From assembly GCA_951213105.1 (NCBI GenBank), contig OX578138.1, positions 96,439,114-96,503,113 on the forward strand: 64,000 bases of DNA, written 5' to 3'. The notes below the pieces were generated by a model. That model had not been told where the DNA came from and made no database searches. It saw only the letters and a list, made by a program, of their open reading frames with translations. Source of the stretch: Amaurobius ferox. Its lineage: Eukaryota > Arthropoda > Arachnida > Araneae > Amaurobiidae. The position numbers and the translations under genes are program-made. Below, piece after piece: positions 12,231-21,932 of this stretch (the first letter of the stretch is position 1; every line of letters starts with the position of its first letter).

Positions 12231-12258
12231 TTTGTCCTTATACTATTTTCGCTCACTG
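12231..12258 (-). repeat. Tc1 right terminal inverted repeat
   Basis: Read on the minus strand it starts CAGTGAGCG and contains AGTATAAGGACAAA. The inner direct copy (AAGTATAAGAAC, minus strand) lies at about 12051-12063. Confidence 0.9.
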
Positions 12259-12260
12259 TA

Positions 12261-12777
12261 TAAAGACAGTACAGTACCGAACAGTTGTTGCTGATCAGTT
12301 GTGCTGTATTGGGTACCAGCGGCGGAGCCTTGTAGACACGTCGTCTATATTCAGAAATACAAGAGTACTGCGTTACTTATGAATACTCCTTAAACTTTTA
12401 TTTTGGAGAACATCCCTGACAACAATTTACTCAAGGAAGGCGTGGGAAACATCGATGACATCCTCCGCCCAAGATATTTATCGATTAACTCATGGACTCC
12501 ATCCGCTCAATTTAGGCATCTGTACAGTTTTAGATACCATTTTCTTCTGATAGGCGTAGATAAGGTCGTAGTCAAACATCCGCTCAATATAGGTCGATGT
12601 GCATCGATGCGCTCTTAGGCAGCATTAGGTACTGGAGTATAATTCTACCGTCATTGAAAAGCCATTGCCAGCGTGTTATCCATTTCCAAGGATAGATTCA
12701 GTAGCTAAATCATATATGCCTATTCCGTCTGTAGGGCACTTGACAAGCGTAAAAGATATATAACTTCCTATATTTAT
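12261..12777. other. Unassigned stretch
   Basis: Some GC-richer words are present (CAGCGGCGGAGCC near 12320) and a 71-codon ORF, but no recognisable family. Confidence 0.35.
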
Positions 12778-12786
12778 TACTTTCCT

Positions 12787-12797
12787 TATATACATAA
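12787..12797 (+). repeat. LINE target-site duplication, left
   Basis: TATATACATAA, repeated with one change (TATATACGTAA) at 13880-13890 on the other side of the insertion. Confidence 0.85.
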
Positions 12798-13879
12798 AAC
12801 TTTATTCAGTTTTTCCAAAATATCAGGAAGGAATATGAGTTAGCTGATAATATCCAAGAAATTTTGGGGCCAATAAATCCCATGGAGTTGGTACGGACTG
12901 AAATAAATCTGAATCTTAGGGAGACATTACACAAGAAAGATACCTCTCCGGGTGTTTTAAGGTGTTACGTATTGGAAACCATTGACATGAGGTACCCGGA
13001 TTCTGAGTGGTTGAACCTCTATACGGATGGCTCTCTCTTTGATGATTATATGAACGCAGGATAAGGAGTTGTTTCGAGCCTTTTCTCCTTTTATGCTTCT
13101 GCGGGGAAATATAGAACCGCCTTCGATGGAGAAGTGGAAGCCATTAGAGTTGCTCTTAAACAATTATTTGCATTTGAAGATAAACTTAATAGGGTGCTTC
13201 TGTTTTCAGACTGCCAAGCTGCAATCCAGGCCATTGGTTCTACTAGTCCTCCTTCATCAGATGAAATTCTTCAGTGTTGGGATTATTTGCGGAAGTTGGC
13301 TTTAAAGAAAAAGCGTGTGGCGCTTCAGTGGAAACCTGGACACTGTGGAGTTGCTGGGAACGAACAAACAGGCTGATTTCCTTGCTAAAAAGGGCTCGAG
13401 ATTGCTCTAGTCCAGATGCTCGGCCCTTTCTTATCATTCTATTAAGCTGTATATTAGGCAGCCAATGTCTCAAAATTATAAATCGCAGCTACTTCACCGT
13501 TTACAGACAAAGCGGGGGAAAGTTGAGGATCTCTTACCATTCCTAACGGAACACGCCGTGAAGCCGTGGCCCAGTTCCGTCTTTTGACGGCTTACGACTG
13601 TTTGGGAGAACATCTCCATCGCATCGGGATTTTTGACCATCCAAACTGCCCTCTTTGTAATACGGCAGAACCCATGAACCGTGTCCACATCCATCATTGC
13701 TTGGCACGTCATGGCGACTCTGAGACGACATTGTAACGGCGTGCTCGAGAATTTTTAAGCCAATGACTTCGGTCAACACTTGTTTGACTTTTAATCTGTT
13801 ACTTGCTGTATTTTTCTGTACCTTGTTGTGTTTTTGTATTTTTCTCCTATATTACCTTGCCATTGGAAATAAAAAAAAA
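12798..13879 (+). pseudogene. 5'-truncated non-LTR retrotransposon 3' part (RNase H and Cys/His tail)
   Basis: This is the last third of a LINE ORF2. The region linking reverse transcriptase to RNase H comes first (GPINPMELVRTEINLNLR). An RNase H domain follows, with the first acidic residue in NLYTDGS, the Glu in FDGEVEAIR, the Asp in LLFSDCQAA and the WKPGHCGVAGNEQ block. The C-terminal region reads LLTAYDCLGEHLHRIGIFDH, then CPLC and HIHHC, a zinc-binding type end. A TAA at 13062-13064 and a frame change at about 13366-13372 break it, and a further change precedes the C-terminal part. It ends in AATAAAAAAAAA and is flanked by an 11-bp duplication, as expected for a dead-on-arrival insertion. 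An R1/I-like group is likely because it carries RNase H, but the clade is not proven. Confidence 0.88.
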
Positions 13880-13890
13880 TATATACGTAA
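13880..13890 (+). repeat. LINE target-site duplication, right
   Basis: TATATACGTAA follows the A-run tail of the LINE directly. Its partner is at 12787-12797. Confidence 0.85.
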
Positions 13891-14778
13891 TGCACAAGGA
13901 AAGTATTGTGACGGGGACGAAAACTCGAATTCGAGTTTTCGACGGCAGAGCACGTTTCAAGCATCCCTGATCACGAATCCAGCATTTTTGAGGGGATGTC
14001 TGTGTGTGTGTGTGTCAGTGAGCCTGAGAAGACGATATCTCATGAATGAATGGAACGATTCGGATGAAATTTGGAACAAAAATCATATACCGTGAATACT
14101 GGAAGCCTATAGTTTTTAAACGCAATCGAATGTTCAGAGTCCCCCTAAATTTTCGAATGAAATTTTGAAAAAATCATCAAAAAATCACAATCTTTAATAA
14201 AGTTACGCAAGTAGACATTTCTTATGTAATTTTTCCTTAAACGATTGACATAAACTTTAGAACGCTAGCATAAATCGTTTTCGAGATATTGCACATTTTT
14301 CAACTTATCAAAAAATCCCATAAATAAAAAAAAATATTAACTGTTGAGAAATATCTCCACTTTTCATATGTAATATCATGCGATAAATTGGGTGATATCA
14401 TTCTCGTGGATCTAGCTCGTTCCATTCATAAGAAAAGATATTTAGAGTAATATTTTTGTATTTGAACGATAATAATCATTTATCTGCTATAAGAATAATT
14501 TATTTCTTCGTCCATAACACTTGGTGAGATTTGGGCTACGAATTTGGCGGAATGTCGCCAACTTGGCGATTTTTTAAATGTTGCCAAATTAACGAAAATC
14601 TCACCAAATGGATAAAAATGACGCTAAATCAATGAAAATGACGACTAATTGACGAAAATTCAATATCTTGGAAATAATATAAGTATCTACTATAAGAATA
14701 ACGTATTTTTTTTCTGTTAAAGTAGTAAATTCATTGCATTATATAAGGAAAGTCATGTGCTGCCCTCATCAGATTTTT

Positions 14779-15702
14779 ATTTCCATTACATACATAATGT
14801 ATAAGGAAAGTATTCTGACGGGGTCGAAAATTCGAATTCGAGTTTCCGATGGGAGAGCACGTTTCAAACATCCCTGATCCCGAATCAAACATTTTTGAGG
14901 TGATGTCTGCGTGTGTGTGTATGTGTGTGTGAAAGTGTGTGTGTGGGTCTGTGGGTCAGTGAGTTTGTGGACACGATATCTCACGAACGAAAGGAGCGAT
15001 TCGAAGGACATTTGGCACAAAAATCACAATCCCTGAGTCCTGGAAGCCTATTGTTTTTACACGCAATCGAATGTTTAGAACCTTCCTAAATTTTCGAGTG
15101 AAATTCTGAAAAAATCATCAACAAATCAAAACCGCTAATAAATGTAATTTTTCATTAGAAAACGATTAACATACATTTTAGAACTCTAGCATGAACCGTT
15201 CTGGAGATGTTGCATATTTTTCAAAAAAATTATAAAGAAATTGTATAAAAAATATTTCCTATTGAGAAACATGTTCACTTTTCATATGTATTATCATGCG
15301 ATAAATTTGGTGATATCATTTTCGTGGATCCTAGCTCGTTCCATTCATGAAAAAAGATACTTTGAATAATACTTTTGTATTTGAAGGCCAATAGTCATTT
15401 ATCTGTTATAAGAATAAATTATTTCTCCGTCCATAACGTTTGACGAGATTTTGGCGACGAATTTGATGAAATGTCGCCAACTTGGCGACTTTTTTAAATG
15501 TTAACAAATCAAGGAAAATCTCACCAAATGGATAAAAATGACGCTAAATCAATGACAATAACGACTATTTGACGAAAATTCAATATCTTGGAAAAAATAT
15601 AAGTATCTACTATAAGAATAACCTATTTTGTTTTTATTGTAAAAGTAGTAAATACATTGCATTATATAAGGAAAGTCATGTGCTGCCCACATCAGATTTT
15701 TT
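14779..15702 (+). mobile_element. Family A copy 7
   Basis: The 5' palindrome is reduced to CATTACATACATAATGTATAAGGAAAG. The GT tract is short (14906-14945), the GGCGA block lies at about 15450-15550, and the 3' end GTGCTGCCCACATCAG is complete. It is head-to-tail with copies 6 and 8. Confidence 0.85.
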
Positions 15703-15769
15703 TTACTGTAAAAGTAGTAAATTCATTGCATTATATAAGGAAAGTCATGTGCTGTCCACATCAGATTTT
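15703..15769 (+). repeat. Partial tandem duplication of the A 3' end
   Basis: About 65 bp from CTGTAAAAGTAGTAAATTCA to CCACATCAGATTTTT are repeated once more after copy 7, so two 3' stem-loops stand in a row. Confidence 0.8.
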
Positions 15770-16717
15770 TACTTTATTTATATACATGATGTATAAGGAA
15801 AGTATTGTGACGGGGTCGAAAATTCGAATTCGAGTTTTCGACGGGAGAGCACGCTTCAAGCATCCCTGATCACGAATCAAACACTTTAGAAGGGATGTCT
15901 GTGTGTGTGTGTGTGTGCGTGTGTGTGTGAAAGTATGTGTGTGTATGTGTGTGTGTGTGTGTGTGTCAGTGAGACTGTGGAGGCGGAAACTGACGAACGA
16001 ATGGACCGATTCGAACGAAATTTGGTCCTATTGTTTTTATACGCCTATTGTTTTTATACGCAATCGAATGTTCAGAACACCCCTAAATTTTCGAGTGAAA
16101 TTTTGAAAAAATCGTCAAAAAATCAAACCGCTAATAAAGTTACGCAAATAGACATTTCTTATGAAATTTTTCATTAAAAAACGATTGACTTAAATTTTAG
16201 AACGCTAACATGAACCGTTCTAGAGATATTGCACATTTTTCAAAAAAATTATCAAAAAGTTATATAAAATGAAAAAAATATTACCTATTGAGAAACATGT
16301 TCACTTTTCATATGTAATACCATGCGATAAATTGGGTGACATCATTCTCGTGGATCTAGCTTGTTCCATTCATGAAAAAAGATACTTTGAGTAATACATT
16401 TGTATTTGAACGCCAATACTCATTTATCTACTGTAAGAATCATTTATTTTTCCGTCCATAACGCCTGGCGATAATTTGGCGACGAATTTGGCCGAATGTC
16501 GCCAACTTGGCGAGATTTTTAATTGTTGCCAAATTTATAAAATCTCGCCAAATTGATAAAAATGACTCTAAATCAATGAAAATGACGACTAATTGAAGAA
16601 AATTCAATATCTTGTAAAGAATATAAGTATCTACTATAAGAATAACATTTTTTTAACTGTAAAAGTAGTAAATTCATTGCATTATATCAGGAAAGTCATG
16701 TGTCCCACATCAGATTT
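15770..16717 (+). mobile_element. Family A copy 8, near full length
   Basis: It starts TACTTTATTTATATACATGA, has GT tract 15899-15967 and an internal duplication of CTATTGTTTTTATACGC near 16027-16060. The GGCGA block is at 16465-16560, and the 3' end is shortened (GTGTCCCACATCAGATTT). Confidence 0.85.
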
Positions 16718-16726
16718 GTTTTTATT

Positions 16727-16915
16727 GAATCCGGGTTGAAAAAATGAAATACATTGAACCCTATGAGACCTAATTTTTCAAACATTTTTTAAGCAAATTT
16801 AAAATTCACAAATTGCTTCGAAATTTTTAGGAAATATTCACATTATCCCATAAAATATATATAAAAAATTTCAGTAAAATGTGTTAAGTAGTTTTTTAAT
16901 TAAAAATTATTTAAT
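16727..16915 (+). mobile_element. Family B fragment
   Basis: The sequence GAATCCGGGTTGAAAAAATG onward, with GACCTAATTTTTCAAACATT and ACAAATTGCTTCGAAA, matches the part of family B just after its GTCT tract. Both ends are missing. It abuts the end of A copy 8. Confidence 0.7.
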
Positions 16916-17310
16916 ATAAGGAAAAAACAAATTCAATTAAATTCTGACTTTTGGAATATCCTCCAGAAAGAAACAAAAGATATATTGTATAATAAGTATC
17001 TTTTCAAGACTTTAATCATTTTGTATATGAAAGAGGCTTCATATTTCAAAATAAATTTGGTAGATAACAATTTTTCAATGTTTTTTTAAATTTTATATAA
17101 CTCTTTATGATATACTTATTTGATGGCATTTTTAATGCACTTTCCTACGTCCTAGAGAGTTAAAATTTGGTACACAGCTTAAATTTGTTGAACATTTTAT
17201 TCTACAAAAATTTGGTGGATCTTTAAATATAGATCATACATTTTTTTCGAAATGGCCTGCAAATAATCCCGTTCACTTCCATAAATCATTGTTATCAATA
17301 TTGTTAAAAA
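16916..17310. other. Unassigned stretch
   Basis: AT-rich. A sequence near 17150 (CACTTTCCTACGTCCTAGAG ... AAAATTTGGTAC) resembles the shared module of families A-D but cannot be placed in one of them. Confidence 0.35.
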
Positions 17311-18122
17311 TTCTGATGTGGGCAGCACATGTCTTTCCCAGCAGACTCATATTCACGTTCTCTTTGTTTCTTCAAGAATGATTCGAGTTTATCTGTACAA
17401 AATAACAGTCATAAGTATTTTAAAGGACATTGAATTTGCATGTTAAACTTAAATTTGGCTTTCATTTGATAGCTGGACTTATTGTCAAAGGTGGCGTACG
17501 AAAACGCGAAAAAACTAGAATATCTCAAGAACGGCTAGACTAATGGGGTTAGTCTTACTCTTTTTGTTGATAAAAATCACGTATAAAATAGGAATTTAAT
17601 TGATATAATTGAGCACACGTAGTCCTTTATTTTTATATTTAACGATTTTTGCGGGCAAGTTCGCAAAAATAGCCCGTTCCTTTTTCCTGAATCGTACTAG
17701 AATAACCTACAAATGATTTATGTACCAAATTTTGTTAAATTTGGTATATAAATCACTTGTAGGTTATTGAAATATTTTACACCAAATTTTGTTAAATTTG
17801 TTCCATTAGTTTTTAGCTAGAGTGGATAAAGGCAATTTCTGACGGCCATTTCGCAAAGAAGGCATATTCTTTTATTACGAATCGTACTATAATCTAATGA
17901 GCATCAGGATTTCCCACAAAAAACATATCTACCAAATTTTATAAAATTCGGTCCATTAGTTTTTCAATTTGAGTGGATGTAATATCCTCACAGACGCACA
18001 GAAACATACACAGATACACTCTTACACACACAGACGTCTTCCTAAATACATTTTTGTCCAAAACGTGTAGATCCTTCGAAAATTCGAGTTCCGATTTTCG
18101 GCACGATTTCAATACTTTGAAT
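17311..18122 (-). mobile_element. Family C copy 1
   Basis: The left edge is the A-like stem-loop CTGATGTGGGCAGCACATG. The middle carries two copies of the ACCAAATTTT...GGTCCATTAGTTTTTAGCTAGAGTGGAT segment. The right part has a CA/CAGA tract (17995-18035), GTGTAGATCCTTCGAAAATTC and AATACTTTGAATAC. It shares termini with family A but has a different interior. Confidence 0.75.
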
Positions 18123-18164
18123 ACATACACACACACACACATATATTATCTGCGTAACTGTGTA

Positions 18165-18588
18165 TTGTCTGTGTATCTAAATTCCGTGCCTATGCAATTA
18201 CAATAGTTGTGATTTTAAATGATCCCTAAACTTTTATTATTTCTTCAAAGAAGCCTAATTTTAACTTATGCAGAATGCTAATATCTGAAGCGATTGTAAG
18301 GTGAGTTACATAAGAATTGCTGAATTTTTTTCACACAAAATTATTTAGCTCTAGCGTCTGGAATATAAGTTATATGAATGAAATTTTCATTGATTTTGCA
18401 TAGAGAATCAGATAATTTATATTTCGATACAGTTTTAAATATTTAAGTATAATAAATTCTTGTAGTACTGTGATAATGTAAAAGATATCATCACTGAATG
18501 TATCACATTTTAAAAATTTTAAATGAAATTGCATTTCATTTGGAAAGTGTTTCATAATCAATGCTTATGCGTGATTGATCTTTCTTGT
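18165..18588 (+). mobile_element. Family B, 3' part only
   Basis: It runs from TCTGTGTATCTAAATTCCGT to the terminal palindrome and the TTGATCTTTCTTGT end at 18588. The 5' two thirds are absent. It stops just before a reverse transcriptase remnant. Confidence 0.75.
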
Positions 18589-18620
18589 TAATAATTACTT
18601 GATGCAAGACAATAAAATTT

Positions 18621-19213
18621 AAATGCAAATTAAGGGTGTTCCACAAGGTGGCTCTGCCCCGGCCATCCAAACAGCTGCTCTAAGTCTACGGACGAGTCGG
18701 GTGGTCTGGGCTTTCGACAGGGTGGCTCTGCCAGTTCAGCTCTAGCAAATCTTTATCTACACTTCTACGAGTCAAATTTTGTAAACTCTGCATATACTTT
18801 TTACAGATATATTGACGATGTTATTCTCATTAAAATAGCTCCCTCATCAAATGATATATATTTTGATTTTTATCCTCCAAATTTATCCCTTATACCAAAC
18901 GAAAGCAACATCTCGTCTAGTGTTAAATTCTTAGATTTAACTCTCTTGATAATGAATATTCATTTTTGTCAAACATTTTTGACATTAGAAAAAGTTTTCC
19001 ATTTAAAATTCACAAGATAATCAATTTTAACTCATGTATGAGTAAACAGGTATACAAAAATATTTTAATAAATCAATTTCATAGGATTTTTAGGTCATGT
19101 GGAAATACACAATACAGTAATCTCTAGCAGATTTGTTTCAATACTGTAAGGCTGAATCATATACTGTTAATTTTGTTAAATATTACTTTAGAAATTTTGA
19201 ATTCTATTTATAA
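18621..19213 (+). pseudogene. Reverse transcriptase fragment (Penelope-like or related), broken
   Basis: This is the second half of a reverse transcriptase. Visible blocks are KGVPQGGSA, then after a 59-bp insertion QGGSASSALANLYLHFYE, the active-site YRYIDDVILI (two catalytic Asp), VKFLDLTL, and after a frame change DNEYSFLSNIFDIRKSFPF and HKIINFNSCMSKQVYKNIL. After another change comes LADLFQYCKAESYTVNF, and a stop at 19211-19213. The palm motifs are certain. The thumb-like tail resembles Penelope-like and related invertebrate RTs, but the clade is undecided. No endonuclease domain is visible downstream. The N-terminal half is missing because family B sequence adjoins it. Confidence 0.8.
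18659..18717 (+). mobile_element. Isolated 60-bp hairpin unit inside the RT
   Basis: This 59-bp insertion starts CCGGCCATCCAAACAG and ends GTCTGGGCTTTCGA. It is flanked by CAAGGTGGCTCTGCC (18644-18658) and CAGGGTGGCTCTGCC (18718-18732), a 15-bp target-site duplication with one change. Removing it and one duplicate restores the RT frame (GVPQGGSASSALANL). It can fold with an inner GTC-TACG-GAC hairpin. Confidence 0.88.
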
Positions 19214-21276
19214 TGTTTTATTTACTGTTTAGTCAAATTTGAAATTGCTATTGTATACTTTAAACATTAAAATATTCTTTGAGATTTTATTGTCTTAGTA
19301 ATAGGTTTTGGATACATATTATATAATTGCTGATTATTAATTTTTACTTAGTATAATTCGTAAACGTATTTCTCTTTATATCTCTAATTTTTGGGTTTGA
19401 AACATATAAATTTGTATGTCCCCTGGTTGAACATTCAGGAGTATTTCCTATTATTCACAACAGATGACGCTCTCTAGTACTCTTTCCTAATACTTTATTT
19501 AGAGCAACGAAATATGTGTCCTGTATAATGGTGATGAAAGGTATGACTTTAATTCTATCTGAATCATTGTGAATTGTTGATTAGATTACCCATTTGTTTG
19601 CTTTATACACTTTCATCATATTCTTTTCAATTTCCTTTTATTATTTTTTGTTATTTTCATTTATGTTACTGTCTGGAAGTGTGTCGGATCTTTTACGATG
19701 TTTCGACCATGTGGCTGTATCATTGAACAAAACGCATTTGGAACCTCTGTGGATGCAAAGATCCTTGAAAAGCTGGATCTACAGAGGTTCTATCCATTTT
19801 CATATTTTTGGATTGTATCTTTTCTCTTATTTTTTGTCATTTTAATATATTGAGCCTCCAGATTTTTATAATCCATTGATGTTTGAACTTGATTTGTATG
19901 CATCGCTCTTGAATGTTGATAAATTCATGTGTATTGTTGATATTTAAAATTAAGATAATTTTGTCTTATATGGTAGCACTGTATTTAGTCCATATGGTAG
20001 AATTTTTATAATGCGATGAGGTTCATAAATATCCTAAGTAGTATTCTAGGGTTAAATACATCCAATGTATAAACTGGACTGGCATGTGGCTAAAACAGAA
20101 ATGTTTTACGAGTTACATTACTTTATTTCTATATCATATTCTAGGTTCAAAAATAATGCAATCAATTATGCTTTACACAAAATGTATCAGAACAACAAAA
20201 ATGATAACTGAACGGTGTTTTATTTAGTTGTTACTTGCTCTCCCTTCAATTTCTTCTCTCCTTAAAAGCCCGTCGGATCGATTCGTCAAAATATCTGGAA
20301 TTTTTTTTTCTCATTTGTCTTTTGACCTCTTTTAGGAAATATACATTTAAAATAAAAAAATATCTCTGTTCGCTTTCAATTTTTCAGTGTATATATTGAT
20401 TGCATTTCACTGCTTTTAAAGTTATTGGGTAAAAGTTCCGTTAAATTTTACGTAACTTTGATGCTTCTATTCTTTGTTAAACTTGTAATTTTATTTAGTT
20501 TCAGAAATGTATCTGTGGTGAAAAAAAAATTAAGTAGGTTTACTGTTTTAAATCAATTTTGTGGATTAAATTATTAATCTTATTTATAATGGCCGTGAAT
20601 CGTAATATTTGTACATTGCTATCCTGACAGCAGAACTCACTATTACTTCTTTGCACGAGTTCCTTAAAATTCACATTTTTAACTACTGAAATAAATTACC
20701 ATTTATTCACACTTCTATTATTGTTATAATTAAAATGACATCAATTTTAACGAACGCTTAAAATAAAGAAAAGCATAGTGTCAAGACTAGGAGTTTTGAC
20801 TTTTTCTGACATTTGGATTCAGAATTCGCCCTTTTCTATAACTTCCTCAATACTTAAATGAATAATGACTCTCTCTAAACAACACTGCTTGAAATCCCGA
20901 CGCTGTCTCAACAACTCTGCTTAACATCAGAACTCTCTCACCTAACTCTTGAATAATCATTTATATCTGTTGACTTTCCTCATTGCAGTCACATCATTTT
21001 GCCTGGGGTTCAGATACACCCTCCTTGCTCTCATTGGCTGTTTCTCAGTACGACGTCGTATCTCTGTATTGTTGGCTCTTTCAGTTTCTAATGAAGCTTG
21101 GTTTAAGTCTAAGTCCTAGGATATTTTGCCCTAACCACATCTTCACTTTGTGTGGCGTGCCTTTATTGGGGTCATAACTTTCTGGACCAAGGCTATCCTA
21201 AAACGGTGACTAAAAGTCTGAGTTTCGTTTCATCGTAAACATTGAAGACTGAATTCACAGTATCTATAATAACCTT
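19214..21276. other. Unassigned stretch downstream of the RT
   Basis: An inverted repeat GAACCTCTGT ... ACAGAGGTTC lies at 19740-19790. The minus strand at about 19675-19715 contains ATGATACAGCCACATGGTCGAAAC split by few bases, loosely like a hammerhead core. The part from about 20790 to 21240 is GC-richer and could be an old LTR, but I found no pair of ends. No gene is called. Confidence 0.3.
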
Positions 21277-21501
21277 TTGCTTACGGGTGGGACAGATTCA
21301 ATCCCAAACGAAGAACCTCCCAAAAAGACAAATATTTGACATGCCTTATCCCAAACAGTTCGATCCCCCTTTGCAGCTAATGGCGTCCATGGACGTCAAT
21401 GCCTGCAAAGGGGATATAACCGTTTGGGACAGGGTATGTCAAGTACCTGTCGTTTTGGGAGGTTCTTCATTTGGGATTAACGCATTCACACCCGTAAGCA
21501 A
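21277..21501. mobile_element. Fold-back MITE (long palindrome)
   Basis: The left arm CTTACGGGTGGGAC...AATCCCAAACGAAGAACCTC... is mirrored by the right arm ...GAGGTTCTTCATTTGGGATT...CACACCCGTAAGCAA over about 85-100 bp per arm. A short loop surrounds TGGCGTCCATGGACGTCA. Inner arms include TTATCCCAAACAGTTCGATC against GATATAACCGTTTGGGACAG. It has no coding capacity. The right tip was used as the insertion site of the next SINE. Confidence 0.85.
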
Positions 21502-21918
21502 GTCAGGCAGCATCGGGCGCGGTTAGTACTTGGGTGGGTGACCACCTGGGAACACCGCGTGCTGTTGGCACATTTCGGGCGCGGTAGCCCGGTGGTTTGC
21601 GCGCTGGATTTGCACGCTGCCACAACTGCCGTCGTGTTCATGCGGAGTACGATCACGTTAAACACGTGGGTCCGTAAGTCCTTCCGAGAGGTTGGTGGTA
21701 GGGGAAGGAGGGTACGGTCCCTGTGGATGCCTCCCCCACTGGGTTCCGGTCTAAATTGAGTGGCACTTCCCGGCCGTCCAAACAGTTACCTTACACCTTT
21801 CTTTTCTGGTAACCGGTCGTCCAACTTGTTGCTCTAAGTCCTCTGGACGAGCCGGACGGCCTGGGGCTTTCACACCTTTCTGGTAGGTCGGACGGTCTGG
21901 GTCTCAACAACAACAACA
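21502..21918 (+). mobile_element. SINE-2: 5S-headed composite SINE
   Basis: It starts inside the 5S-like head (GTCAGGCAGCATCGGGCGCG, then GGTTAGTACTTGGGTGGG), keeping the region that corresponds to the 5S internal promoter. The shortened tRNA-like part (GGGCGCGGTAGCCCGGTGG), the common body, one 60-bp tail unit and the end GGTCTCAACAACAACAACAA follow. A 14-bp duplication ACACCCGTAAGCAA flanks it (21488-21501 and 21919-21932). That length and the (AAC)n tail indicate LINE-mediated insertion. Confidence 0.9.
21812..21871 (+). mobile_element. 60-bp hairpin unit inside the SINE-2 tail
   Basis: The sequence ACCGGTCGTCCAACTTG...CTGGGGCTTTCAC is bracketed by ACACCTTTCTGGTA: at 21872-21885 exactly, and at 21793-21811 with five extra bases. 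The SINE at 58368 has only one ACACCTTTCTGGTA and no unit there, so that copy serves as the empty site. The inner fold is GCTC-TAA-GTCC-TCT-GGAC-GAGC. Confidence 0.8.
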
Positions 21919-21932
21919 ACACCCGTAAGCAA

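Larger units (their letters stand above)
10645..12258 (-). mobile_element. Tc1-like DNA transposon, full length but dead
   Basis: The element is about 1.6 kb and flanked by TA dinucleotides at 10643-10644 and 12259-12260, the expected Tc1/mariner target duplication. The ends CAGTGCGCGAAAAAAGTATA and, inverted, CAGTGAGCGAAAATAGTATA match closely over 28 bp. A second AAGTATAAG copy lies about 190 bp inside each end (10838-10852 and 12051-12067), an IR/DR arrangement. The transposase lies on the minus strand between them and is broken. Confidence 0.95.
12778..14778 (+). mobile_element. Family A copy 6, split by a truncated LINE
   Basis: The left arm of the 5' palindrome is at 12778-12797 and the right arm resumes at 13880 (ACGTAATGCACAAGGAAAGT). 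The LINE sits exactly in the loop. The rest runs through a short GT tract (14000-14016), the GACGATATCTCATGAATG module and the GGCGA block (14540-14650) to the CCCTCATCAGATTTTT end. The next A copy follows directly. Confidence 0.85.

Noticed and set aside
20790..21240. Second solo LTR
   Set aside because: Composition and style suggest it, but I could not find TG...CA ends with a target duplication.
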